From: Bacteroidales bacterium UBA3824
Lineage (GTDB): Bacteria; Bacteroidota; Bacteroidia; Bacteroidales; UBA3824
NCBI GenBank assembly: GCA_002393195.1
Contig: DGIK01000144.1
Coordinates: 1,017 to 8,044, forward strand
Direction: 5' to 3'
DNA: 7,028 bases
Part shown: positions 1-5,844 of the stretch, piece after piece
Layout of the letters: each line of letters starts with the position of its first letter
Numbering within the stretch: the first letter of the stretch is position 1
The notes under the pieces: model-generated
What the model saw: only the letters and a program-made list of their open reading frames with translations
What the model was told of the DNA's origin: nothing
Database searches by the model: none
Made by a program: the position numbers and the translations under genes

Positions 1-1172
1 GCGATGGCGTGGCAGGATTCGGGAGCGGGGATGATGCCTTCGCTCTTTGCGAAAAGTACGCCTGCCTTGAACGACTCGTTTTGGTCAATATCTACGGCAT
101 CAATCAAACCATCCTTGCGCAATTGCGATACAATCATGCCTGCGCCGTGGTATCTGAGTCCGCCGGCGTGGATGTTGGCAGGTTTGAATTTGTGACCAAG
201 CGTAAACATCGGCAAAAGCGGCGTGTAGCCCGATTCGTCGCCAAAATCATACTTGAACACGCCTTTGGTCAACTTGGGACAGCTCGACGGCTCAGCGGCT
301 ATATAACGGGTCTTTTTGCCGTCCAGGATGTTGTGGCGCATGAAGGGAAATGCAATGCCGCCAAAGTTGCTGCCGCCGCCAAAACAAGCGATTACCACGT
401 CGGGATATTCACCAGCGAGAGCCATCTGTTTTTCGGCTTCGAGACCGATAACAGACTGATGCAGTGCAACATGGTTCAACACCGAACCGAGTGTGTATTT
501 GCAGTTGGGAGTCATTGTAGCAAGTTCCACAGCCTCCGAAATTGCAGTGCCGAGCGAGCCGGTGTGATTGGGGTCTTTGGTGATGATGTCCTTGCCAGCA
601 CGAGTTGACATCGAGGGGCTTGGCGTTACTTGTGCGCCAAATACCTGCATTATCGAGCGGCGGTAGGGTTTCTGTTCATAACTGATTTTCACCTGATATA
701 CAGCGGCTTCGATGCCAAACACACTTGCTGCATAACTCAAAGCCGCACCCCACTGACCTGCGCCGGTCTCTGTGGTGATGTTGGTGACGCCCTGTTGCTT
801 GCAGTAATAAGCCTGGGCAAGGGCGGAGTTGAGTTTGTGGCTGCCCACGGGCGATACGCTCTCATTCTTGAAATAGATGTGGCATTTGGTGCCGATAGCC
901 TCTTCGAGACCGTATGCCCTCACGAGCGGAGTGCTGCGGTAATAGGCGTATTTTTCGCGGACTTCGGCGGGGATTTCAATCCAGGCGTCCTTGTCATTGA
1001 GTTCCTGACGCGCACATTCCTCGCAAAAAATCGGAAACAAATCTTCCGCCTTCATGGGCTGGCGTGTCTTGGGATTGAGCGGCGGCATGGGCTTGTTGGG
1101 CATATCCGCCAAAATGTTGTACCAATGTGTCGGTATCTCGCTCTCGGGGAGCATGAATCTTTTTTGTTTCAT
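1..1172 (-). CDS. trpB: TrpB2-type tryptophan synthase beta chain (TrpB-like PLP enzyme), C-terminus cut by the window edge
   Basis: PLP enzyme expected to condense indole with L-serine to form L-tryptophan in the cytoplasm. Reading the minus strand from the ATG at 1172 gives 390 uninterrupted codons plus two bases. The N-terminus (LPESEIPTHWYNI, residues 8-20) and the extended block LNPKTRQPM are typical of the TrpB2 subfamily rather than the canonical TrpA-partnered TrpB1. The PLP lysine is K113 in GSHKLNSAL, the catalytic glutamate is E135 in TETGAGQWG, and the phosphate-binding loop is GGGSNFGG (265-272). SYEQKPYRR (164-172) and PAPESCHAI (382-390) are further family signatures. Family members are about 450 residues, so roughly 60 are missing beyond position 1. 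TrpB2 enzymes often act without TrpA, for example in indole salvage; whether this genome also has trpA and trpB1 cannot be seen. Two long plus-strand ORFs over this region are antisense shadows. Confidence 0.95.
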   Translation of the reverse strand, partial: MKQKRFMLPESEIPTHWYNILADMPNKPMPPLNPKTRQPMKAEDLFPIFCEECARQELNDKDAWIEIPAEVREKYAYYRSTPLVRAYGLEEAIGTKCHIYFKNESVSPVGSHKLNSALAQAYYCKQQGVTNITTETGAGQWGAALSYAASVFGIEAAVYQVKISYEQKPYRRSIMQVFGAQVTPSPSMSTRAGKDIITKDPNHTGSLGTAISEAVELATMTPNCKYTLGSVLNHVALHQSVIGLEAEKQMALAGEYPDVVIACFGGGSNFGGIAFPFMRHNILDGKKTRYIAAEPSSCPKLTKGVFKYDFGDESGYTPLLPMFTLGHKFKPANIHAGGLRYHGAGMIVSQLRKDGLIDAVDIDQNESFKAGVLFAKSEGIIPAPESCHAI

Positions 1173-1205
1173 TTATATTACGTTTTTGATGGTTTGTTTG
1201 TGATG

Positions 1206-1234
1206 CAAAAGTAAAAAAAAAGCCAATATTCAAA
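1206..1234 (-). promoter_or_regulatory. Bacteroidota-type promoter for trpB2
   Basis: On the minus strand the -7 element TACTTTTG (1213 to 1206), followed by C, matches TAnnTTTG. A TTTG (1234 to 1231) lies 17 nt upstream (18 if counted from TTG in the T-run), close to the spacing expected for the -33 element. Transcription would start near 1200, giving a leader of about 28 nt. There is no Shine-Dalgarno before the start, as is usual in this phylum. Confidence 0.7.
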
Positions 1235-1251
1235 AAAAATTTTCATTCTTC

Positions 1252-1277
1252 TGTAACAAATTTCTTGCACATCCGTC
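1252..1277 (+). promoter_or_regulatory. ECF-sigma-like promoter for the GIN-domain gene
   Basis: TGTAAC at 1252-1257 and CGTC at 1274-1277 are separated by exactly 16 nt. The AAC core plus CGT-type -10 at this spacing is the pattern of extracytoplasmic-function sigma factors. No good TAnnTTTG element was found between here and the start at 1335. A start site near 1284 would give a leader of about 50 nt. The assignment rests on motif and spacing only. Confidence 0.5.
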
Positions 1278-1334
1278 ATACATGCAAATGAAGAACAATC
1301 AACGATAATTATAAACATAAAACACACAAACAAA

Positions 1335-2102
1335 ATGAAAAAATTATTTGCATTTGCACTTGTTGCTATGATGGCACTTTGCACAACCACAGTTTCCGCT
1401 TGTTGCTTCAATTGCGACTTTGACGATGACGACGACCGCTTTTGCTGCGATTCCTACATTGGCGTAACAGACCACCGAGATGTAGCGACGTTCAACCGTG
1501 TGAAACTCTCCAACGCCTTGATTGTCAACATTGTGCAGGGCGACGAACAGTCTGTAATTGTAAAAGCCGACGATTCGGTAATCGACAAGGTGAAGACCGA
1601 GGTCAACGACGGCGTGCTCCGCGTCTATATCGACGACGAGTGGTACAACAAACTGTTCAGGAACAAAAACCGCAAGGTACTCGTTGACATCGTGGTTCCG
1701 GAGCTCACCGCATTGGACGCAAGCGGCGCGTGCAGCGTGAAAGTCAGCGAGTTGCGCAACGAAAATTTCACAGTGAAGGCTTCCGGCGCATCAGACGTTA
1801 TCTTCGACGACATCATCGTGAAGGGAACCACCTCGTTTGAAGTTTCGGGCGCATCCAACGTGAAGGTTGGCGGCAAGGGCGAAAAGGTAATCGTCAAGGC
1901 ATCAGGCGCTTCCGATGTTGCATTACGCAATTTTGCAACCAACATCGCAGACGTTCAAGCATCGGGCGCATCTGACGTGGACGTTACAGCCTACGACGAA
2001 ATCCGCGTAGATTGCAGCGGTGCGTCAGACGTTGACTATTACGGCCGACCCAAAGTAGTTGACGTCAACACCTCGGGCGCAAGCGACGTCAACAGCCACT
2101 AA
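1335..2102 (+). CDS. Exported GIN-domain protein (DUF2807, putative auto-transporter adhesin head-like), possible lipoprotein
   Basis: 255 residues, the usual size for this Bacteroidota envelope family, whose molecular role is poorly defined. The signal peptide is MKKLFAFALVAMMALCTTTVSA. V20-S21-A22-C23 can be read as a lipobox (lipidation at C23) or as a signal peptidase I site. An unusual stretch follows: cysteines at 23, 24, 27, 37 and 38 surround five consecutive aspartates (30-34). The GIN domain begins around YIGVTDHRDVATFNRVKLSNALIVNIVQGD (41-70), with the characteristic pattern of a strand, then an 'I-V-QGDEQSVIVKADD' turn. From residue 129 onward there are seven SGAS-type motifs 18-21 residues apart, fitting a right-handed beta-solenoid. 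No enzymatic motif is seen. The gene is probably monocistronic, with an ECF-like promoter upstream and a strong terminator hairpin downstream. The start is chosen for the signal peptide; the leader is A-rich with no Shine-Dalgarno. Confidence 0.88.
   Translation: MKKLFAFALVAMMALCTTTVSACCFNCDFDDDDDRFCCDSYIGVTDHRDVATFNRVKLSNALIVNIVQGDEQSVIVKADDSVIDKVKTEVNDGVLRVYIDDEWYNKLFRNKNRKVLVDIVVPELTALDASGACSVKVSELRNENFTVKASGASDVIFDDIIVKGTTSFEVSGASNVKVGGKGEKVIVKASGASDVALRNFATNIADVQASGASDVDVTAYDEIRVDCSGASDVDYYGRPKVVDVNTSGASDVNSH
1719..2090 (+). repeat. Seven tandem SGAS-type beta-solenoid motifs within the GIN domain
   Basis: Copies begin at residues 129 (ASGACSV), 149 (ASGASDV), 170 (VSGASNV), 189 (ASGASDV), 209 (ASGASDV), 227 (CSGASDV) and 246 (TSGASDV), with steps of 20, 21, 19, 20, 18 and 19 residues. 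Identical peptides use different synonymous codons (gcttccggcgca, gcatcaggcgct, gcatcgggcgca), so conservation is at protein level and not from recent DNA duplication. Each motif likely forms the same turn of successive solenoid coils. Confidence 0.9.
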
Positions 2103-2136
2103 GACTGTTAATTTTGATTAAAACCGCGGAAGGTTG

Positions 2137-2166
2137 TTGACGGCACAAAATTTATCGCTAATTTTG
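2137..2166 (+). promoter_or_regulatory. Bacteroidota-type promoter of the carboxylesterase gene, embedded in the terminator palindrome
   Basis: TTG at 2137-2139 (part of TTGTTG, 2134-2139) is followed after exactly 19 nt by TAATTTTG at 2159-2166, a full match to TAnnTTTG. The start site would be near 2172-2174, at the far end of the palindrome's right arm, giving a leader of about 12 nt. A second TAATTTTG occurs at 2109-2116 without a clear -33 partner. Confidence 0.6.
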
Positions 2167-2182
2167 TACCGTCAATTTTTTT
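2137..2182 (+). terminator. Rho-independent terminator of the GIN-domain gene
   Basis: Left arm 2137-2152 (TTGACGGCACAAAATT) and right arm 2160-2175 (AATTTTGTACCGTCAA) pair over 16 positions with a single C/A mismatch, around a 7-nt loop (TATCGCT). Seven T residues follow at 2176-2182. It lies 34 nt past the stop at 2102 and ends only 3 nt before the ATG at 2186. The palindrome could also be an operator. Confidence 0.75.
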
Positions 2183-2185
2183 ATT

Positions 2186-3943
2186 ATGAAAATCAACAAC
2201 ATTTGGGCTATTTCGGTGGCAATTATGGCGGCTTCGTTGTATTCGTGCAACTCGCAACCCGACATCACGCTCGAAGACCATTATCAACCAAACAACATTC
2301 TTAATACAGTGGCTGACAGTACGTTAGCCGCACATTGTTATAACGGCACATTCATTGGACGCGCATCCGGCGACGTCGTTGCTTTCAAAGGCATTCCATA
2401 CGCCAAGCCGCCTGTTGGCAAATTGCGGTGGAAAGCCCCGCAGCGACCCGACACGAGCGCACAAATCCACGAGGCATATTATTACAGCAAATCCCCGATT
2501 CAGACGCGCAGCAATTCGATTTTGGGTTCTTACAACGAAATCGGCGAAGATTGTCTGTATCTTAACGTTTGGAAAAACCGCGCCGACACCTCCACACGCA
2601 AGCCTGTAATGGTTTATATTCATGGCGGCTCGTATGGTTGGGGCTCGTCGGCAGACCCGCTTTATGACGGCGAAAACCTCGTGAAACGGCATCCCGACAT
2701 TGTGATTGCAACCATAGGTTACAGGCTCGGAATGATGGGTTTCATTGATTTTTCGGCGGTTGACGGTGGAAATGAATACGCCGACGCAACCAATGCCGGA
2801 CTTCTCGACCAAGTGGCTGCATTACAATGGGTTAAGGACAATATTGCGGCTTTTGGCGGCGACCCAGAGAATATCACAGTTTTTGGCGAATCGGCGGGCG
2901 CGGGCAGCATCAGCATCCTCTCCGTAATGCCACAAACCAAAGGTCTCTATCAAAAAGCAATCCTCGAAAGTGGCAATATTGCAATGACCTACAGCAAGGA
3001 TGAAAGCCGCACTCTCACCGAAAAACTCATCGAACTCACCGGCGCAAAGTCGATGGCGGATTTAATTAACATCCCTGAAAATGAAATAATTGCCCTCAAT
3101 GAAAAACTCAATTCATACGCCAATTTTCCACAGCGCGACGGTCGGATTGTGCCGTCGGATTTGTACGCCGCCTACCACGACGGCGCAGCCAAGGACATCA
3201 AGATGATTATCGGCTCCAATAGCGACGAATCGCGTTATTGGCTGCATACGTTCAAAATGCCGATGATTTTGAAAATGGGCATGCAAGTGCTTTTTGAAAA
3301 CAACACGGCTGATTTTTCGGACGACGACAACGACAAAATTGAAACTTTCATGGCAACCACCCGCTGCGAAGACGGATGGGAACTGCCCGAATTTTACAAT
3401 GAATTGATGTTTCGCCTGCCCGCCCTCCAACAAGCTGAATATCAGTCGGAAAACGGCGCAGATGTCTATATGTATTATTGGCGTTACCCTGCCTCGATTC
3501 CCAATTATGGAGCGTCCCACATTTCGGAATTGTCATACGTATTTGGCAATCTTGACGTTGACATCTACACCGGCAGCGGCAACCTCGACACTCTCCTATC
3601 CAACCGAATCCAAGACATTTGGGTGAATTTTGCGCGGACGGGAACGCCCACCGACGGCACTTACACGATGTCAAAATACAACACGACACTCCGCGCCACC
3701 ACGTTTTTCAATTCGGGCAACGACATCACCACCGAGACCAAACCGCTTGACAATCAGCGCGAATTGCTCAGCCCGTCATTGAAATACAATGTCAACGGCA
3801 ATTTTATGCACCTCTCGCTCAACGTGCCCTTTGTGTGGAAGGCTGCGGGCGTCATTCTGCTTTGTATTGGGACAATTGTAGCCGTGCCGATAGTATTGCG
3901 CCGTCGCAAACGTTCTATCCGCAATGCAACCGAGCCCAATTAA
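2186..3943 (+). CDS. Type-B carboxylesterase (alpha/beta hydrolase), lipoprotein signal plus C-terminal membrane helix
   Basis: 585 residues, the usual length for the COesterase family, which hydrolyses carboxylic esters outside the cytoplasm. The N-terminus is a lipoprotein signal with lipobox L18-Y19-S20-C21. Family landmarks appear in order: GTFIGRASGDVVAFKGIPYA (54-73), EDCLYLNVW (121-129), oxyanion-hole region YIHGGSYGWG (144-153), nucleophile elbow GESAGAG with S236, acidic residue E348 in GSNSDESRYW, and catalytic H445 in GASHISELSYVFG. The triad is thus complete and an active enzyme is expected. Residues 553-571 form a hydrophobic helix followed by RRRKR, which predicts a membrane anchor with the tail in the cytoplasm. 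The substrate cannot be read from sequence; related proteins are annotated as carboxylesterase or para-nitrobenzyl esterase. The start is set by the lipoprotein signal and lies directly after the T-run of the upstream hairpin. The FadL-type porin gene follows 159 nt downstream on the same strand. Confidence 0.93.
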   Translation: MKINNIWAISVAIMAASLYSCNSQPDITLEDHYQPNNILNTVADSTLAAHCYNGTFIGRASGDVVAFKGIPYAKPPVGKLRWKAPQRPDTSAQIHEAYYYSKSPIQTRSNSILGSYNEIGEDCLYLNVWKNRADTSTRKPVMVYIHGGSYGWGSSADPLYDGENLVKRHPDIVIATIGYRLGMMGFIDFSAVDGGNEYADATNAGLLDQVAALQWVKDNIAAFGGDPENITVFGESAGAGSISILSVMPQTKGLYQKAILESGNIAMTYSKDESRTLTEKLIELTGAKSMADLINIPENEIIALNEKLNSYANFPQRDGRIVPSDLYAAYHDGAAKDIKMIIGSNSDESRYWLHTFKMPMILKMGMQVLFENNTADFSDDDNDKIETFMATTRCEDGWELPEFYNELMFRLPALQQAEYQSENGADVYMYYWRYPASIPNYGASHISELSYVFGNLDVDIYTGSGNLDTLLSNRIQDIWVNFARTGTPTDGTYTMSKYNTTLRATTFFNSGNDITTETKPLDNQRELLSPSLKYNVNGNFMHLSLNVPFVWKAAGVILLCIGTIVAVPIVLRRRKRSIRNATEPN

Positions 3944-4102
3944 AAAAAATTAATATAAAAAACAACGCTCACAAAACGTGATATATCAACACTTTGTAAG
4001 CACAGCACTAAATCATTGTAGATTTTTTGTTTAATTAACAAAAACATTTTGATTGGGATTTTCGTAAAAGCAAACGGAAATCAAAACTCAAAAAAATCTC
4101 CA
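3944..4102 (+). promoter_or_regulatory. Intergenic region before the FadL-type gene: weak promoter candidate and an A/T palindrome
   Basis: No convincing terminator follows the esterase stop; the region is A/T-rich with only a 4-bp TCAC/GTGA hairpin (around 3969-3981). A weak promoter candidate is TTTG at 3993-3996, 22 nt, then TAGATTTT at 4019-4026 (last position off consensus). Just downstream is a perfect inverted repeat, TTTTTGTT (4024-4031), loop TAATT, AACAAAAA (4037-4044). The esterase and porin genes could therefore be partly co-transcribed. Confidence 0.3.
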
Positions 4103-5431
4103 ATGAACAAAAAACAAATACTCATAGCAGCATTGATTGCCTGCACCAGCAACGCCTTTGCGGGCGGCTACCTCACCAACACCAACCAGAGCATCTATTT
4201 CTTGCGCAACCCCGCTCGCGACGCCAGCATTGGCATCGACGGCGTGTATTACAACCCGGCGGGCGCAGCCTTCTTGGGCGAAGGTTTCCATTTGCAATTC
4301 AACTGGCAAAACGCCCGTCAGCACCGCGACGCAGTGGCTAATTATGGCGAACTTTACAAATACAATTACCTCAATCCCGCCGCTGACGGCAGCCGCAAGT
4401 TCAAGGGCGACGTCAAAGTGCCAATCCAACCATCATTGTTCATGCTTTACAACAAGGGCGACTGGAGCTACCAACTCGGCTTTGGCGTGATGGGCGGCGG
4501 CGGCGGTTGCAATTTCGATGACGGCGTAGGAATGTTTGAGGCACTTGTGGGCAGCGGTGCACTGAATGCCTTAGGTGAAAATTTTGGCGGCTACTCACTC
4601 AATAGCACTGTGGAAGGCAAATCGTACAACTTTGGACTTACACTTGCTGCTGCTCGCAAACTGACTGACAAGTTAAGCATATCATTCGGACTGCGTGCCC
4701 TCTATGCCACCAACTCCTACAAAGGCTCAATCACCAATATGAAATACCGCATCAAGGCTACCGGCACCGAAAACACACTCATGCCCGACCTCGAGCTCGA
4801 CTGCGACCAAAAGGGCTTTGGCATCGCTCCAATCATCGGTGTAGATTTTCAACCCACAAGCTGGCTCAACCTCGCTGCCAAATACGAGTTCCGTGCGCCA
4901 ATCAAGGTAAAATCCGAAGCGCACAACAACGATGCTTTCAACAATCTTGCAGCCACGAATCCAGGATTTGCAAGCTATATCGACGGCGCAAAAACTGCAT
5001 CCGACATGCCCGCGCTCCTTACATTGGGCGCACAAATCTCCCCGATTGAAAAACTGCGTCTCAATGTCGGCTACCACTATTACGCCGACCTCGGCACAAG
5101 GCAGTGGTCAGAGGACAAAATCGCCAGCAACACCAACGAAATCCTCTTTGGCGCAGAGTACGACATCAACGACAAATTTGAGGTGAGCGCAGGTTACCAG
5201 AAGACAATGTTTGACCAGACAGAGGCCAACTATTCCGACATGAATTTCAACCTGAGCAGCTACTCGTTTGGCTTTGGCGTGGGCTACCGCGTCACCGAAA
5301 AAATCAAAGTGAACGTCGCCTACTTCCAAACCATCTACGACGACCACACAAAGACCGTCCCGAACACTTCTACAACCACCTACAGCCGCACAAACAGAAT
5401 CATCGGCGTGGGAATCGACTTCGCATTCTAA
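4103..5431 (+). CDS. FadL/OmpP1/TodX-family outer-membrane channel protein
   Basis: 442 residues. Family members are 14-stranded outer-membrane barrels that move long-chain fatty acids and other hydrophobic molecules laterally through the barrel wall. The signal peptide MNKKQILIAALIACTSNAFA is cleaved before G21. The mature start, GGYLTNTNQSIYFLRNPARD (21-40), then GIDGVYYNPAGAAFLGEGF (44-62), matches the FadL N-terminal hatch with its NPAG motif. The remainder alternates amphipathic strands and ends in IGVGIDFAF, with the terminal aromatic residue typical of BAM substrates. A five-glycine run (131-135) sits in a predicted loop. An in-frame ATG at 4049 would add 18 residues ahead of the signal peptide; ATG 4103 is preferred because it gives a normal Sec signal. 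Downstream is a T-tailed hairpin; upstream is the esterase on the same strand, suggesting a possible link in use of hydrophobic esters. The cargo is unknown. Confidence 0.92.
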   Translation: MNKKQILIAALIACTSNAFAGGYLTNTNQSIYFLRNPARDASIGIDGVYYNPAGAAFLGEGFHLQFNWQNARQHRDAVANYGELYKYNYLNPAADGSRKFKGDVKVPIQPSLFMLYNKGDWSYQLGFGVMGGGGGCNFDDGVGMFEALVGSGALNALGENFGGYSLNSTVEGKSYNFGLTLAAARKLTDKLSISFGLRALYATNSYKGSITNMKYRIKATGTENTLMPDLELDCDQKGFGIAPIIGVDFQPTSWLNLAAKYEFRAPIKVKSEAHNNDAFNNLAATNPGFASYIDGAKTASDMPALLTLGAQISPIEKLRLNVGYHYYADLGTRQWSEDKIASNTNEILFGAEYDINDKFEVSAGYQKTMFDQTEANYSDMNFNLSSYSFGFGVGYRVTEKIKVNVAYFQTIYDDHTKTVPNTSTTTYSRTNRIIGVGIDFAF

Positions 5432-5461
5432 TTATTTTCACAATATTGACAATCAAAAATC

Positions 5462-5503
5462 TTTGCAAATTGTTCGGAAGAATGATTTGCGAAAATTTTT
5501 TTT
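5462..5503 (+). terminator. Rho-independent terminator of the FadL-type gene
   Basis: TTTGCAAAT (5462-5470) pairs with ATTTGC (5485-5490) and, past a bulged G, AAA (5492-5494). The loop is 14 nt and is followed by eight T residues (5496-5503). It lies 30 nt after the stop. The stem is A/T-rich, so termination strength is uncertain. Confidence 0.6.
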
Positions 5504-5509
5504 GAGCTG

Positions 5510-5541
5510 ATGGAGCAAAGATAATATCAAAGCTCCATTTT
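5510..5541 (+). terminator. Second hairpin, possible backup or bidirectional terminator
   Basis: ATGGAGC (5510-5516) and GCTCCAT (5532-5538) form a perfect 7-bp stem around a 15-nt loop that itself contains GAT/ATC, followed by a short T-run (5538-5541). It sits right after the first terminator and separates the porin gene from the RNA unit downstream. Confidence 0.5.
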
Positions 5542-5600
5542 CGTATATATTTGTTTATCAACGCACATATAAAAAAGTGCAAAAAAAATCGAAAAAATAT

Positions 5601-5632
5601 TTTGTAATGTAAAAATTGTTTTCGTATATTTG
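5601..5632 (+). promoter_or_regulatory. Strong Bacteroidota-type promoter of the structured RNA
   Basis: TTTG (5601-5604), 20 nt, then TATATTTG (5625-5632) followed by C: an exact TAnnTTTGC -7 element at a suitable spacing. The region upstream (5571-5600) is very A-rich, like an UP element. Transcription should start near 5638-5641. A similar element, TATATTTG at 5546-5553, lies 79 nt upstream but lacks a -33 partner. Confidence 0.75.
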
Positions 5633-5844
5633 CGGTGTTGCTTCCGAAGCCCACACGGGCGGAAGGGGTAACATACGTATAATTATAGAGGCGTTACAGT
5701 ACGCTTTGTCTTTTTGACTCTCAGGAACTTGGCCGTTTCTACAAAACCGTCAAATAGCAAAGCAACACGTAATGCCTGCGGGTTATGTATTAATGCAGAC
5801 CGAAAGGTTTGCTATATACATATTGCGTGGGCTTCGGTGTTGCT
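5633..5844 (+). repeat. Direct repeat CGGTGTTGCT flanking the RNA core
   Basis: Identical 10-mers occur at 5633-5642 and 5835-5844. Both contain GTGTTGCT, which is complementary to AGCAACAC at 5761-5768 inside the rod. The upstream copy straddles the predicted transcription start, so only part of it would be in the RNA; the downstream copy is fully transcribed and overlaps the closing stem and the second hairpin. Confidence 0.6.

Noticed and set aside
9..1214. Two long plus-strand open frames (9-608 and 630-1214) without recognisable domains
   Set aside because: They lie antisense to the minus-strand TrpB2 frame, which shows unmistakable catalytic motifs along its whole length. The plus-strand translations match no family I know.
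994..1411. Minus-strand frames 994-1233 and 1178-1411
   Set aside because: The first is an out-of-frame shadow of trpB2 and the second runs across the divergent promoter region and the signal peptide of the GIN-domain gene. Neither shows a domain.
1719..2090. DNA-level tandem repeat or recent duplication in the GIN-domain gene
   Set aside because: The repeated peptides are encoded by different synonymous codons, so the pattern is a protein-structure repeat.
2324..3939. Several minus-strand and offset open frames inside the esterase gene, such as 2324-2812 and 3113-3520
   Set aside because: They are antisense or frame-shifted shadows of a complete catalytic protein and show no domain or start context.
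4049..4102. Upstream in-frame ATG giving a longer FadL-type protein
   Set aside because: The added 18 residues precede a complete Sec signal peptide starting at 4103. The extension is polar and would bury the signal.
4133..4147. LIAC in the FadL-type signal peptide read as a lipobox
   Set aside because: It lies at residues 11-14, inside a short hydrophobic core, and a good signal peptidase I site (AFA before GG) follows. FadL-family barrels are not lipoproteins.
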